DNA of 64,000 nt from JADKIH01 sp031417395 (GTDB lineage Bacteria; Bacteroidota; Bacteroidia; AKYH767-A; 2013-40CM-41-45), in assembly GCA_031417395.1 (NCBI GenBank), contig JANOVM010000004.1, positions 1 to 64,000 of the forward strand, read 5' to 3'. Made by a program: the position numbers and the translations under genes. Below, in pieces: positions 18,985-29,279 of the stretch (position 1 is its first letter; each line of letters starts with the position of its first letter). A model generated the notes under the pieces. The model was given only the letters and a program-made list of their open reading frames with translations. It ran no database searches and was not told the DNA's origin.

Positions 18985-19467
18985 ATGTCCATTGAAAATA
19001 TCATAATTCGAAAAGGTGAAAAAGATGATTTGCCGGCTTTACTAAAACTCATTCAGGAACTAGCCCTTTTCGAAAAAGCACCTGATGAAGTTACCAATTC
19101 ATTAAGCGCAATGGAAGAAGATGGTTTCGGAAAAAATCCCGTATTTGAATTTTTTGTTGCAGAGTTTGAGAATGAAATCGCCGGCATTGCACTTTTTTTC
19201 ACTAAATACTCTACCTGGAAAGGAAAAGGAATTTACCTCGACGATCTTATCGTTACAGAAAAACACAGAAGTAAAGGCATTGGAAAAAAATTATTCCAAA
19301 AAGTAATCGATGAGGCGAAAAAGAGAAAGGCTAGGCAAATGCATTGGCAGGTATTGGACTGGAATACGCCGGCAATCGATTTTTACAAAAGCTATGCAGC
19401 CTCCGTAGAGGCAGAATGGCTCGATTGTAAATTCAAAGAAGAACAAATTATAAAACTGAGTAATTGA
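18985..19467 (+). CDS. GNAT family N-acetyltransferase (diamine-acetyltransferase-like)
   Basis: A 160-aa single-domain GNAT protein that transfers acetyl from acetyl-CoA to an amine. The CoA-binding motif A is LDDLIVTEKHRSKGIGKKL. The C-terminal QMHWQVLDWNTPAIDFYKSYAAS resembles the spermidine/diamine acetyltransferase (SSAT) subgroup. The substrate cannot be read from sequence alone. It sits 42 bp after serA and 21 bp before the aspartate kinase gene, probably in one transcript. Confidence 0.85.
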   Translation: MSIENIIIRKGEKDDLPALLKLIQELALFEKAPDEVTNSLSAMEEDGFGKNPVFEFFVAEFENEIAGIALFFTKYSTWKGKGIYLDDLIVTEKHRSKGIGKKLFQKVIDEAKKRKARQMHWQVLDWNTPAIDFYKSYAASVEAEWLDCKFKEEQIIKLSN

Positions 19468-19488
19468 AATAAATTAAGTAATCCAAAA

Positions 19489-20754
19489 ATGAAAGTATTC
19501 AAATTCGGTGGAGCTTCCGTGAAAGATGCCGAAGCAGTTAGAAATGTTGCAACCATACTGGCATCCTATAAAAGTGAAAAAATTGTTGTGGTCGTTTCTG
19601 CCATGGACAAAACTACCAATGCTCTTGAAAAAGTTGTAAACTCTTATTACGACGGTTATGATGATCTGAGAATTCATATTGATTTTGTAAGAAACTTTCA
19701 TTTAAAGATTATCGATGATCTGGGCTTCAAAGAAAACCATCCCATCCGGGCAGAAATTGAAAATTCATTTGTAGAAATCGATTGGATTGTTGAAGAAGAA
19801 CCCTCTAAAGGATATGCTTTTATTTATGATCAGATTGTTGCACAGGGAGAAATAATTTCAACACGAATAATCAGCGCATACCTGAATGAAAACGGTGTTT
19901 CAAATCAATGGCTGGATATTCGTAATGTTTTGCAAACCGACAATTCCTACAGAGAAGCAAAAATAAACTGGGACCTCACGGAAAAACTTATCCATATGCA
20001 ATTGCCTCCTTTGCATAACAAAAGCAACATTGTCGTTACACAGGGTTTCATAGGATGTACTTCTGAGAATTTCACCACTACACTTGGCCGTGAAGGCTCA
20101 GATTATACCGCTGCAATTTTATCGTATTGCCTCAATGCAGCTGAAATGATTGTATGGAAAGATGTACCCGGAATATTAAGTGCCGACCCAAAATTTTCAG
20201 AAGAAGCTATCAAACTTGAACAGGTTAGTTACCACGATGCCATTGAACTTACCTATTATGGTGCAACTGTCATTCATCCTAAAACTATTAAGCCTCTTGA
20301 AAACAAGGGCATCCCACTTCGCGTATGTTCTTTTAAATTCCCCATAGAAAAAGGAACACTCATAGGCAATTTCCAGGGCACCAAACCGCTTGTCCCATGC
20401 TATATTTTTAAATTTAACCAAATCCTTTTCTCAATTTCGTCTAAAGATTTTTCTTTTATTACTGAAGAAGGTTTAAGCAGAATTTTCTCAATTTTTGCTG
20501 AAATGAATATTAAAATTAACCTCATGCAGAATTCCGCTTTAAGTTTTTCTGTTTGTGTCGATAACGATCCCTTTAAAATTCCTAAACTAAAAGAAATTCT
20601 CTTAAATGAATTTCGTGTCTTATATAACGATGGACTAAAATTAGTAACCGTCAGACACTACTATTCCTCAACAATAGAGCAGCTTATTAAAGGAAAAGAT
20701 ATCCTTCTCGAACAAAGAAGCAGGCATACTGCGCATTTGGTTTTTAAAGAATAG
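19489..20754 (+). CDS. lysC: Aspartate kinase
   Basis: A 421-aa monofunctional aspartokinase, phosphorylating aspartate at the head of the lysine, threonine and methionine pathway. Motifs are KFGGASV (4-10), TLGREGSDYTAAIL (the aspartate/ATP site) and GATVIHPKTIKPL. A C-terminal regulatory part of about 120 residues has the ACT-like IFAEMNIKINLMQNSALSFSVCVD. No homoserine dehydrogenase domain is attached. The neighbouring serA suggests an amino-acid biosynthesis cluster. Confidence 0.92.
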   Translation: MKVFKFGGASVKDAEAVRNVATILASYKSEKIVVVVSAMDKTTNALEKVVNSYYDGYDDLRIHIDFVRNFHLKIIDDLGFKENHPIRAEIENSFVEIDWIVEEEPSKGYAFIYDQIVAQGEIISTRIISAYLNENGVSNQWLDIRNVLQTDNSYREAKINWDLTEKLIHMQLPPLHNKSNIVVTQGFIGCTSENFTTTLGREGSDYTAAILSYCLNAAEMIVWKDVPGILSADPKFSEEAIKLEQVSYHDAIELTYYGATVIHPKTIKPLENKGIPLRVCSFKFPIEKGTLIGNFQGTKPLVPCYIFKFNQILFSISSKDFSFITEEGLSRIFSIFAEMNIKINLMQNSALSFSVCVDNDPFKIPKLKEILLNEFRVLYNDGLKLVTVRHYYSSTIEQLIKGKDILLEQRSRHTAHLVFKE

Positions 20755-20905
20755 TTTTTTTTAATGAAATTATTATTTTCCGAAAATAATCTAAAAGGTA
20801 AAATAATATTAAAAATTTGAAGATTTTGTAAATTCTAATTAATCGAAAAGAATTGAAAAAAAAATTCATCTAAAATTTCACCTATCATTACCGTTTGAAG
20901 TGCTA

Positions 20906-21850
20906 TTAGTATTTAATCTTAGCGATTTTCCGATACAGCGTTCGTGCAATTTTTTCGAGCGACTCAACTGTCCAGCCTGCTATGTGCGGGGAAAGAATAA
21001 CCTTATCCGAATTTATGAGATATTTCCAGGAAGGATTTTCACTGAAATTTTTAACGGAGAATTTTTCAAATGAGAGGTCTTCGTATTCAATAACGTCAAG
21101 ACATGCACCGATAATTTTTCCTGATTTAATGTTTTTTACCAGATCATCGATACGAACACATTTACCTCTGGCAGTGTTGATGAAATATATTTCTTTTTTA
21201 AAATTATTGATAAATGTGTCATTAATAAAAAACTCTGTTTCATTTGTCAAGGGAACGTGTATGCTAAGTACATCTGCCTTTTCAAAAATCTCTTCCGGAT
21301 TTACTTCTAAGACCGATTCCGTCTTAAAACCGTTTTTGTATTTATCGTATGCTAAAATTCTGCAACCAAATCCGCGAAGCTTTTCAGCAAAAGCACTTCC
21401 CATATTTCCGTAGCCTATTACTCCTACGGTCTTTCCATGCAATTCATGTCCACGATTTCCTTCTCGTATCCACTCACCTTTTCTAACCTGGCTATCCGCC
21501 TTGTTAAGATTATTCATGAGCGACAACAACATTCCAATAGCATGTTCCCCTACTGCATCCCTGTTTCCCTCCGGAGAATTCAGGCAGACAATATTTTTGC
21601 TTTGCGCATATTCAACATCGATGCTTTCCATTCCCGCACCGGCTCTGGCTATATACTTTAACACCTTTGCCTTTTCCAGAATATTTTTATTCAGTTGTAT
21701 TCGGCTGCGTATAACGATTCCATGAACATCAGCAATTAGACCGGATATTTTTTCAAGATTAAAATCATATCCTTCAACGCATTCATGTCCGTCTTTTCGC
21801 AAAGATTCTATCAGAAAAGGATGAGCATCGTCTATAAACAGGATTCGCAT
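20906..21850 (-). CDS. D-2-hydroxyacid dehydrogenase (short SerA-like)
   Basis: A 314-aa NAD-dependent D-isomer 2-hydroxyacid dehydrogenase. It has the Rossmann GYGNMG motif after GKTVGV, the arginine motif INTARGKCV, and the LSPHIAGWT histidine. It lacks the ACT domain of SerA. It could be a second phosphoglycerate dehydrogenase or act on another hydroxyacid. It starts 7 bp after rsmA and is probably co-transcribed with it. Confidence 0.85.
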   Translation of the reverse strand: MRILFIDDAHPFLIESLRKDGHECVEGYDFNLEKISGLIADVHGIVIRSRIQLNKNILEKAKVLKYIARAGAGMESIDVEYAQSKNIVCLNSPEGNRDAVGEHAIGMLLSLMNNLNKADSQVRKGEWIREGNRGHELHGKTVGVIGYGNMGSAFAEKLRGFGCRILAYDKYKNGFKTESVLEVNPEEIFEKADVLSIHVPLTNETEFFINDTFINNFKKEIYFINTARGKCVRIDDLVKNIKSGKIIGACLDVIEYEDLSFEKFSVKNFSENPSWKYLINSDKVILSPHIAGWTVESLEKIARTLYRKIAKIKY

Positions 21851-21857
21851 TTCAATA

Positions 21858-22640
21858 TCAGGTTGAATATTTTTCTATTGCATTCGTTAATTCTGCAAAT
21901 TGCTGCCAGCTTAATGCTTCTGCACGCAAATCGGCAAAGGGAAGTTCTGTAGAAACTTCTCTTGTAACCAGCGATGAAAGCGCATTTCGAAGTGTTTTTC
22001 TTCTCTGATTAAAGGCTGCTTTAACAACTCTTCTGAATGACTTTTCATTGCAGGGAAGTATAAAGTTTTCTTTTCTTAAAAAATGCAATACTGCCGACTT
22101 GACCTTTGGTGGCGGCGAAAAATCTTCCTGGTTTAAAGTCATTACAATGCTTACATCATACCAGGCTTGCATAAAGACACTGAGTATACCATACTCCCTT
22201 CCGCCCGGTTCACCTGCAATCCGTTCTGCTACTTCCTTCTGAAACATGCCAACAACTTCAGGAATTTTTGAACGATGATCAAGCACTTTAAATAAAATTT
22301 GTGTTGAAATATTATAGGGGAAATTCCCTATGATGGCAAAATCGGTATCAAATATTTTCTCCAAATCAATAATCAGGAAATCGTTATTAATAATATCGTT
22401 TTTATGATCCGGATATTTTTCCAACAAATAATCTGCGGAGTCCCTGTCAATGTCAATTATTTTCGTTTTTATATTCTTTCTGGCAAACAAAAAATCTGTC
22501 AGTATTCCCATCCCCGGACCTACTTCAAGTACATGGCTGCATTTCTCCGGCAGCACAAGTGTATCAACAATGCTTGAGGCTATTGCAGGATCTATCAGGA
22601 AGTGCTGTCCCAGACTTTTTTTCGGACTGACATTTTTCAT
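21858..22640 (-). CDS. rsmA: 16S rRNA (adenine1518/1519-N6)-dimethyltransferase
   Basis: A 260-aa KsgA/RsmA that dimethylates two adjacent adenines in the 3' hairpin of 16S rRNA. The SAM site is LEVGPGMGILTDFL (38-51) and the catalytic motif IV is Asn106-Phe-Pro-Tyr109. The C-terminal region has the typical AAFNQRRKTLRNAL. It begins directly after the DUF4286 stop codon (no gap), so the two are translationally linked. Confidence 0.96.
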   Translation of the reverse strand: MKNVSPKKSLGQHFLIDPAIASSIVDTLVLPEKCSHVLEVGPGMGILTDFLFARKNIKTKIIDIDRDSADYLLEKYPDHKNDIINNDFLIIDLEKIFDTDFAIIGNFPYNISTQILFKVLDHRSKIPEVVGMFQKEVAERIAGEPGGREYGILSVFMQAWYDVSIVMTLNQEDFSPPPKVKSAVLHFLRKENFILPCNEKSFRRVVKAAFNQRRKTLRNALSSLVTREVSTELPFADLRAEALSWQQFAELTNAIEKYST

Positions 22641-22946
22641 TCAGTCTACGGTTTCAAGCAGCGTACGGAAGGCTACAAATTTATCCTTGTAACGATTGTT
22701 GTGTTCTCCACGCAAAGCCGGAGCATAAATATCCTGATATTGCAAATACTTCTCCATGCTTTCACACCAATACTGAAAACTGTAAGTATGTCCGCCGGAA
22801 TCTTCATCACCAAGTACGCGAAGAATTTTGTTTTCTTTGAACAAACCGGTACGCATTACATCAGGAACATGACATGTTTTCATCCATTCAAGCCATTCAT
22901 CGTGAACAGACTTTTCAATATTAATGGTTACGTTGTAGATTATCAT
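22641..22946 (-). CDS. DUF4286 family protein
   Basis: A 101-aa cytoplasmic protein matching DUF4286, a small Bacteroidota family with a predicted ferredoxin-like fold. Visible features are the start MIIYNVTINIEKSVHDEWLEWM, then YSFQYWCESMEKYLQYQ and APALRGEHNNRYKDKFVAFRTLLE. The function is unknown. Its stop abuts the rsmA start, which hints at a link with ribosome maturation, but that is only inference. Confidence 0.85.
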   Translation of the reverse strand: MIIYNVTINIEKSVHDEWLEWMKTCHVPDVMRTGLFKENKILRVLGDEDSGGHTYSFQYWCESMEKYLQYQDIYAPALRGEHNNRYKDKFVAFRTLLETVD

Positions 22947-23040
22947 TGTTGTTTCCGGTAATTCGATTTAAGTTAGATTACGATTTGCTTTCTCAATAAT
23001 AAAATAAAATATATAGAAAGTAATATGAAATTCAAAGGAA

Positions 23041-24903
23041 TCAATTGAGAATATCACCCCTTAAAGCGCGGAATCGTTTTCTTGCCTCCACTGCAAACAA
23101 ACTGCCCGGGTATTTAATTAACAATTCCTGATAGAGCTCCATAGCCTTTGTTTTATCTTTAATTTTGTTTTCATACAATTCAGCACGGTTGTACAAAGCA
23201 TCATCGGCAATTACACTGGCACTGTCGCGGGTGATGATCTTTTGATAGAGAGAATCCTCTGCCAGCCAGTTTCTTTTTTTATCCATGATCTGTGCCTGTT
23301 TAAACCAGGCATCGTCGACAAGAGAGTGATCCGGAAAATTTTTAAGCAACGTATCAAGCACAAGCAATGCATCGTCGTTTTTATTTCTGTAAGTCAAAAG
23401 ATCTGCCCGTGAATAAATAAGCAAAGCATCTGTAGTTGAATCCATGCCCATGTTATCGCTGATAAGAAGTGAAAGTGACAAAGCATCGTTAGCGATAAGC
23501 TGAGAAGTTGCTGATTTAAGAACATCAAGCTGTGCTTGTGCCCATTCAAAATCACCGCGGAAATAATCTAAACGTGCGGCACGGAATTTTGCTTCCTGAC
23601 CAAGAGGATCATTCTTAAAATCCTTATCTACCTGCTTATACAAGAGATCAGAGTCCCAGACATTTCCTGTAAAAAGATAAATATCAGCCAGCTCAAGTTT
23701 GCATTCTGCTTTTGTATTATTACTTATTCCCGGCATTTCAATTGTTTCTTCAAGATCATTAATTGCCGTATCGATCCGGTCGAGATAAAAAGCATTTAGA
23801 TGCGCCAAGCCGCGTATAAGCGTGGCAGTGCGAGGAGATCTTCCCAACTCTTTTAAAGTAGATTGATAATCACTTTCAAGTCTCCGGAGATCTTCAGAAA
23901 CATAAATATTATTCTCCGTAATTTTTTTATTCAGTGAGTTCAACAAACCAATTCTGGCCGGCACATAGTTGACATTGAATGATCCTTTATCAATAATAAA
24001 TTGATAACATTTTACGGCAGCGTCGTAATTGAGATTCGACTCGGCCATGTTTCCAATATTGAAAACCCTGCTCCCATCATCTTTGCTTCTTTTTTCAAGG
24101 GCTTTGGCCTGAATAAAAGCGGAATCAAAATCTTTCTGCTGGAGGAAAAACCAGATAAGCATTTCAGAATATTCCGAACGATCAGGATTCCTTTGAATAC
24201 GCCGCAGCAGCGCTGTTCTTAAAATATCATTCCTTGAATTGTCGGGGTCAAAGCCAATACGTGACTGAAGAATATTTAATACATTTTGCTGAAGCATTGG
24301 ATTTTCGCCTACTGCATCCAGGTATTCTTCAGTCATATTTTTGAAATCACCTTTTTGGTAATAAATCTCAGCCATTTCAAAATTGAAAGAATAATTGTCT
24401 CGTGTTAATTTTTGACCTTCAAGGTAGGTTTGCAAAGCATAATCAAGCTCCTGACGCTGTAAAAAAGCATTGGCAAGACTTATAATTGAACCCTGATCGT
24501 TGGTAATTCCTTTCAATGCTTTTTCATATTGTTGCTTTGCTTTATCTTTTTCGCCTTTGGAGTCGTAAACAAAACCAAGGTCAACGAGATATGCAGGATA
24601 ATCGGGTATCCTTTTTATCAGTTTCTTAATGAGCTTTTCTGCATTGTCGTATTGCTTCATAGCCAATAAACAGCGAAGGTATTGGGAATAGGTTCCATCA
24701 GGATCCACACTCATAAGTCTTTCATAGATGGATGCCGCTTTTTCATACTCTGAATTATTAAGGTATTGATCTGCCAATTGTCTTTCCTGAGGACTTTGCG
24801 CAAAAGCGCCGAAAGAAAAAATGCCAAGAAATAAAAACAAAAAAACAAAAATCCTTAACAAGACTTTTTCCAATAAAAAAAATTTACTTCTATGTATTAC
24901 CAT
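23041..24903 (-). CDS. Periplasmic TPR-repeat protein
   Basis: A 620-aa protein with an N-terminal signal segment (hydrophobic residues about 10-34, then AFAQSPQERQLADQYL) followed almost entirely by tetratricopeptide repeats. Examples are YEKAASIYERLMSVDPDGTY, YPAYLVDLGFVYDSKGEKDKAKQQYEKAL and AMELYQELLIKYPGSLFAVEARKRFRAL. It is likely a protein-protein scaffold in the periplasm or outer envelope. The C-terminal repeat resembles the YbgF/Ltp family. Partners cannot be inferred. Confidence 0.82.
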   Translation of the reverse strand: MVIHRSKFFLLEKVLLRIFVFLFLFLGIFSFGAFAQSPQERQLADQYLNNSEYEKAASIYERLMSVDPDGTYSQYLRCLLAMKQYDNAEKLIKKLIKRIPDYPAYLVDLGFVYDSKGEKDKAKQQYEKALKGITNDQGSIISLANAFLQRQELDYALQTYLEGQKLTRDNYSFNFEMAEIYYQKGDFKNMTEEYLDAVGENPMLQQNVLNILQSRIGFDPDNSRNDILRTALLRRIQRNPDRSEYSEMLIWFFLQQKDFDSAFIQAKALEKRSKDDGSRVFNIGNMAESNLNYDAAVKCYQFIIDKGSFNVNYVPARIGLLNSLNKKITENNIYVSEDLRRLESDYQSTLKELGRSPRTATLIRGLAHLNAFYLDRIDTAINDLEETIEMPGISNNTKAECKLELADIYLFTGNVWDSDLLYKQVDKDFKNDPLGQEAKFRAARLDYFRGDFEWAQAQLDVLKSATSQLIANDALSLSLLISDNMGMDSTTDALLIYSRADLLTYRNKNDDALLVLDTLLKNFPDHSLVDDAWFKQAQIMDKKRNWLAEDSLYQKIITRDSASVIADDALYNRAELYENKIKDKTKAMELYQELLIKYPGSLFAVEARKRFRALRGDILN

Positions 24904-24964
24904 TTTTAATTTACAATTAACTCAACCTGCATTTTAAATACTTTACACTTTTCATGTGACACCA

Positions 24965-26233
24965 TTATATTTTATCAAACCCCGTATATGCCCTTAAAGC
25001 ATCCGGTATAGTAACGCCGGTTTCGGTCTGATTATTTTCCAGTAAAGCAGCAACAATTCTTGGTAAAGCCAATGCACTTCCATTCAATGTATGGGCCAAA
25101 ACGGGCTTATCAGATCCGCTTCGGAAACGCAATTTCATCCTGTTAGCCTGAAACGATTCGAAATTGGAAACGGAACTTACCTCCAGCCACTTTTTCTGAG
25201 CTGCAGAATACACTTCAAAATCATACGTAAGGGCACTGGCAAAACTCATATCACCTCCACATAACCTTAAAATGCGAAACGGTAGCTGAAGTGAGCGGAG
25301 AAGAGAAGAAACATGTTCTACCATTTGCATTAACGTTTCATAAGATTTATCTGGGTGCTCAATATGTACTATTTCTACTTTATCAAACTGATGTAAACGG
25401 TTTAGGCCGCGTACATCTTTACCATAACTACCGGCTTCCCGTCGAAAGCAAGGTGTATAAGCACACATTTTTACCGGCAACTCCTCCGATTTTAAAATTA
25501 CATCCCTGTAAATATTCGTAACAGGAACTTCCGCAGTAGGAATCAAATAATATTCATCTAAAGAAACATGATACATCTGTGAATCCTTATCGGGCAGCTG
25601 TCCTGTTCCAAAACCGGAGTCCTTGTTTACCAATATAGGGGGTTGAATCTCTTTATATCCAGCCTCAACAGCCTTATCTAAAAAATAATTTATAAGTGCC
25701 CGCTGTAACCGTGCACCCTTTCCTTTGTAAACAGGAAAACCTGCGCCGGTGAGCTTAACCCCTAATTCAAAATCTATAATGTCGTATTTTGCTGTTATCT
25801 CCCAATGAGGAATAGCAAAGGCCCCTAAGGTCGGAATATGTCCTTCTTCGGCAATTACAACATTATCTTCAGGAGTTTTCCCTTTAGGCACCTGGGACGA
25901 TGGAATATTGGGCAGTTTTACAAGTTCAGCGTTTAGTTTTTCCTCCAAATCATTCAATTCAATTTGAAGTTTTGCAGAACTTTCTTTCAACGTTCCACTC
26001 TCCATTTTAAGTGTGTCGGCATCCGCTTTTTTACCGCCTTTATAAAGATCTCCAATTTGTTTTGCAAGGGTATTTTGCTGAAATAAAAGCTGATCCAGTT
26101 CATTCTGAACCTTTCTACGACTTTCGTCAATGGATAGAATTTGTGCAATTATTGTTTTAGCATCAAAATTCTTTACTGAAAGTCTTTCAATAATAAAGTC
26201 GCTTTTTTCCCGTATTAAACTGATCTGAATCAT
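24965..26233 (-). CDS. serS: Seryl-tRNA synthetase
   Basis: A class II aminoacyl-tRNA synthetase charging tRNA-Ser. I chose ATG 26233 (422 aa, MIQISLIREKSDFIIERL) over the upstream in-frame ATG at 26266 because the former matches the conserved SerRS start. An N-terminal long coiled-coil arm spans about residues 30-105. Class II motif 2 is FRREAGSYGKDVRGLNRLHQFDKVE and motif 3 is NGSALALPRIVAALLEN. Length is normal. Confidence 0.96.
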   Translation of the reverse strand: MIQISLIREKSDFIIERLSVKNFDAKTIIAQILSIDESRRKVQNELDQLLFQQNTLAKQIGDLYKGGKKADADTLKMESGTLKESSAKLQIELNDLEEKLNAELVKLPNIPSSQVPKGKTPEDNVVIAEEGHIPTLGAFAIPHWEITAKYDIIDFELGVKLTGAGFPVYKGKGARLQRALINYFLDKAVEAGYKEIQPPILVNKDSGFGTGQLPDKDSQMYHVSLDEYYLIPTAEVPVTNIYRDVILKSEELPVKMCAYTPCFRREAGSYGKDVRGLNRLHQFDKVEIVHIEHPDKSYETLMQMVEHVSSLLRSLQLPFRILRLCGGDMSFASALTYDFEVYSAAQKKWLEVSSVSNFESFQANRMKLRFRSGSDKPVLAHTLNGSALALPRIVAALLENNQTETGVTIPDALRAYTGFDKI

Positions 26234-26516
26234 AAAGAATAAATAGATTTTGACAAAAATAAGCATTCAAATGTCATAGAAATTGAAAAAGATACATTTA
26301 TCATTGTTGACTATTTCATTTCCTTTTTACCGGTTAGTTGAGTTACTCTAAGCGAACTACAAAACTTGCAAAACCATGTCTTTTGAGAAAAAAGTTTGCT
26401 TTTTATTTGACCCTCTTTAGAAATTAGCCCAATTTTAGAGTTTTCCTCTAATTTTCATGTTTTAACCAACCATTTTAACTATTTTGTAATCTATTAATAC
26501 AGGACAAAATAATATC

Positions 26517-27092
26517 GTGTTAGAAAGTGAAGATATACTTATACAGAAGTGTATTGAATGGAAGACGTCCGCTCAAAACAGTCTCTATGAAATGTATTCT
26601 TCAAAAATGCTTGCACTTTGCTTCCGATACTCCAGAAACCGTGAAGAAGCAGAGGATACCATGCACGAAGGCTTTATGAAAGTATTTGAAAATATACATA
26701 AATTTAGAAAAGAAGGTTCATTGGAAGGCTGGATTAGAAAAATAATGTACAATACTGCAATCTATAAATTCCGCCAAAGAAAAGACACAGAAAATACTGT
26801 CAGCATCGATACTTCTTATTTGAATTTATCGAATCATTCTTCAGAAGAAACATTAAGCAATATTGGCGCAAAAGAACTTATAGGTTTAATACAAAAATTA
26901 CCTCCACGCTATCAAATGGTTTTCAATTTATATGTGTTTGAAGGATTAAAACACAGAGAAATAGCAGAACATCTTGGTATAACAGAGGGAACATCAAAAT
27001 CTAATCTATCTGATGCACGAGCAATCCTTCAGAGAGAAGTAAATAAAACAAAAAAAATTCCGGGTATTGTTACCCAAGAAAATGGAAGATAA
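26517..27092 (+). CDS. ECF-type RNA polymerase sigma factor
   Basis: A 191-aa sigma-70 family ECF factor starting with GTG. The sigma-2 region (about residues 22-90) shows YSRNREEAEDTMHEGFMKVFENIHKF and LEGWIRKIMYNTA. Sigma-4 (about 125-185) shows LPPRYQMVFNLYVFEGLKHREIAEHLGITEGTSKSNLSDAR. It overlaps the next gene by 11 bp; that gene encodes a membrane protein with an anti-sigma-like N-terminus, so the two likely form a signalling pair. The 250 bp upstream have no clear promoter match. Confidence 0.93.
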   Translation: MLESEDILIQKCIEWKTSAQNSLYEMYSSKMLALCFRYSRNREEAEDTMHEGFMKVFENIHKFRKEGSLEGWIRKIMYNTAIYKFRQRKDTENTVSIDTSYLNLSNHSSEETLSNIGAKELIGLIQKLPPRYQMVFNLYVFEGLKHREIAEHLGITEGTSKSNLSDARAILQREVNKTKKIPGIVTQENGR

Positions 27093-29121
27093 TTCAAACA
27101 TAGACGATCTTTTTCGCTCTGAGATAGAGCCTTTCCGAATGGAACCTTCGGAAAAGAGCTGGAATTCTCTTCAGGCTGAATTGGCAAAGAAACGATCAGC
27201 CGCCATCAGAAAGCGCAGGCTTGGCTGGTTTTCTGCTTCAGTGTTTTTATTGATACTTTCTTATACTTCTTATAAATATTTTTCATCTGAAAATTTAACA
27301 GATAAAAAACTAAAAAATAATATTGAAATAAATTCTGAGGACAGCAATCATGATAATTCATCTGTCAATAATACTGCTCCAGTAAAAAACAACACCGTAC
27401 AAAATTCTTCTGAAAGCATTGCAAGTAAAGAGTCGGCTGAAAATAATTCTAATTCTGCTAGTTTAAATACTTCGGCGAATCAGGAAACCTCTACTAAAAA
27501 ATTATCAAATGCTTCAGGGAACATTTCCGGTTCTACCGTTCAAGTTAATTCTGATAATCAGAAAAAAACTCCTGCGAAATCAGCAACTGTAGCATCTTCA
27601 ACTGTGGGATCGAAAACCGCTAATGATAAAATTGCTTTAGCTTCCGCAGACAACAGCAGTGTTGTAAAAAAGAGTGTTAATAATTCTGTGGTCAAAATAC
27701 AGCAAAAAAATACTAAAGAAACTGCTTCCAATACTAATACAACATTGGCTAAGAAGGCATCGGATGTAAATTCTATTTCAAAATCTTCTGAAAAAATCAA
27801 CCCTACGGAAGCAACTGCGTCTCTTGGTTTAATTAATGAAAAATTACCGGACAATTCAGCGGAAAGTAATAATCCTTTAGAAAAACCAGAGGTTAACTCT
27901 TCTTCAGATAAATCACAATTGTCAGAGAATAATATTTCTACAACAATTACTACTGAAAGTGAGCAGGGAACAAAAGCAGTAATAAGTAACTCAAATCCAA
28001 CGTCAGGATCAGAACAAGCAAAATCATCTGAAATTCTTTCTGATCAAAAAATAAAGGATAATGACATCGTTGTAAATGATGCATCAAAGAAAACATCTCA
28101 GGACGAAAAGTCTCCAATATCTGCCCTTTCTCAATCTCAAACCAGTAGCACAGAAATAACCAAAGACGCGCCCCTTGCACAAGAACCTTCTAAAGCAATT
28201 GAATCCGATAAATCAGAAGCTATCAATGTTGTTAATAATATAAATGCAACGAATGATACGAGTGCAATAAATAAAGACAAATCAATTTCTTTCTTTAAGA
28301 AAGTAATGCATCGTCTTTCAGCTGATATTTACTACTCTCCTGATTATGTTAAAAGCTCTTTGAAAACGAATGATTCTTATACGGGTAGTGCTTCAAAAAA
28401 TCCTGATGATTATGCTGATCAGGTTGCCGATTTCTCTTATTCCACAGGATTTAATCTGGGATTCGACATAACAAAAAAATGGAGCATTCGTTCAGGAATT
28501 TCATTTTCCACATTTTCTCAATCAGCTGTTTATAATACCCTTCAGGTAATTGCTGACTCAGTTTATAAAGAACAGCACGGTCATCACGGTTCTTCCGGTC
28601 ACGGACACGGCGGACATCATAACCATGAGCCACCTAATCAAAACAATGATCATCATTATGTAATTCATACTCCCTGTGGAGCAATAGATCTGCACCAGGA
28701 ACCATCACAATTTAGTCATGGCGGGTCACAACCGATAAACGGACAAACTGTATCATTTAAAACTGAGACATCTGAGACCATTCATTTTATTTATATTCCT
28801 ATTACAGTTCGATATGAATTTGGAAAAAGAAAACTCTCCTATTTTGTTGAGGGAGGCGGTGCATTTAATATGGTAAATAAAGATGTTGTTAAGGTTACAG
28901 TTAACGATGCTTATGTAGAAGAAAATAATTTTGATGGCCTGAATTCATTCAACTACAGCCTTCTTTTAGGAGCAGGGGTGAATTATAATTTTTATAAGGG
29001 ATTAAGTACATTCCTAAAACCTTCTTTAAGATATTCAATTACTCCTATCAATGATAACAATCCATTGTATTCATATCCTTATTATTTGGGAATAGGAGTT
29101 GGATTTTCTATACACTTTTAA
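27082..29121 (+). CDS. Inner-membrane anchor, Ser/Asn-rich linker and outer-membrane beta-barrel protein
   Basis: I take the ATG at 27082 (679 aa). The N-terminal about 45 residues are cytoplasmic (NIDDLFRSEIEPFRMEPSEKSWNSL), like Bacteroidota anti-sigma/sigma-regulator proteins, followed by one helix (about 50-68, LGWFSASVFLLILSYTSY). About 330 residues of Ser/Asn/Lys/Thr-rich low-complexity sequence follow. The C-terminal about 260 residues have alternating strands typical of an outer-membrane barrel (YSTGFNLGFDITKKWSIRSGISFS; YSYPYYLGIGVGFSIHF). Near residue 500 there is a His/Gly-rich loop (HGHHGSSGHGHGGHHNH). It overlaps the sigma gene, suggesting a sensor that spans the periplasm from inner to outer membrane. 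This model is inference. Confidence 0.6.
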   Translation: MEDNSNIDDLFRSEIEPFRMEPSEKSWNSLQAELAKKRSAAIRKRRLGWFSASVFLLILSYTSYKYFSSENLTDKKLKNNIEINSEDSNHDNSSVNNTAPVKNNTVQNSSESIASKESAENNSNSASLNTSANQETSTKKLSNASGNISGSTVQVNSDNQKKTPAKSATVASSTVGSKTANDKIALASADNSSVVKKSVNNSVVKIQQKNTKETASNTNTTLAKKASDVNSISKSSEKINPTEATASLGLINEKLPDNSAESNNPLEKPEVNSSSDKSQLSENNISTTITTESEQGTKAVISNSNPTSGSEQAKSSEILSDQKIKDNDIVVNDASKKTSQDEKSPISALSQSQTSSTEITKDAPLAQEPSKAIESDKSEAINVVNNINATNDTSAINKDKSISFFKKVMHRLSADIYYSPDYVKSSLKTNDSYTGSASKNPDDYADQVADFSYSTGFNLGFDITKKWSIRSGISFSTFSQSAVYNTLQVIADSVYKEQHGHHGSSGHGHGGHHNHEPPNQNNDHHYVIHTPCGAIDLHQEPSQFSHGGSQPINGQTVSFKTETSETIHFIYIPITVRYEFGKRKLSYFVEGGGAFNMVNKDVVKVTVNDAYVEENNFDGLNSFNYSLLLGAGVNYNFYKGLSTFLKPSLRYSITPINDNNPLYSYPYYLGIGVGFSIHF

Positions 29122-29279
29122 CTAAAATAAAAAATATTAGCGTTAAACCATTCTTTTCCTAAAGAATCAAAAAAAAAGTAATTCTTTACCCAACTAATCC
29201 TTTTTTACCCTTATCTACATATATAACTACAATTAATTTAATAACATCAAATAATTTTTAATACTAAATCTAACCAAAA

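Noticed and set aside
20772..20790. Hairpin ATTATTTT/AAAATAAT after lysC
   Set aside because: The stem is A/T only with no clear T-run; too weak to call a terminator.
17710..21850. Two SerA-like enzymes as a duplicated gene
   Set aside because: They differ in length, ACT domain and strand; they are distant members of one superfamily rather than a recent duplication.
26234..26266. Longer start for serS
   Set aside because: The extra 11 residues are hydrophobic and precede the conserved SerRS start at 26233.
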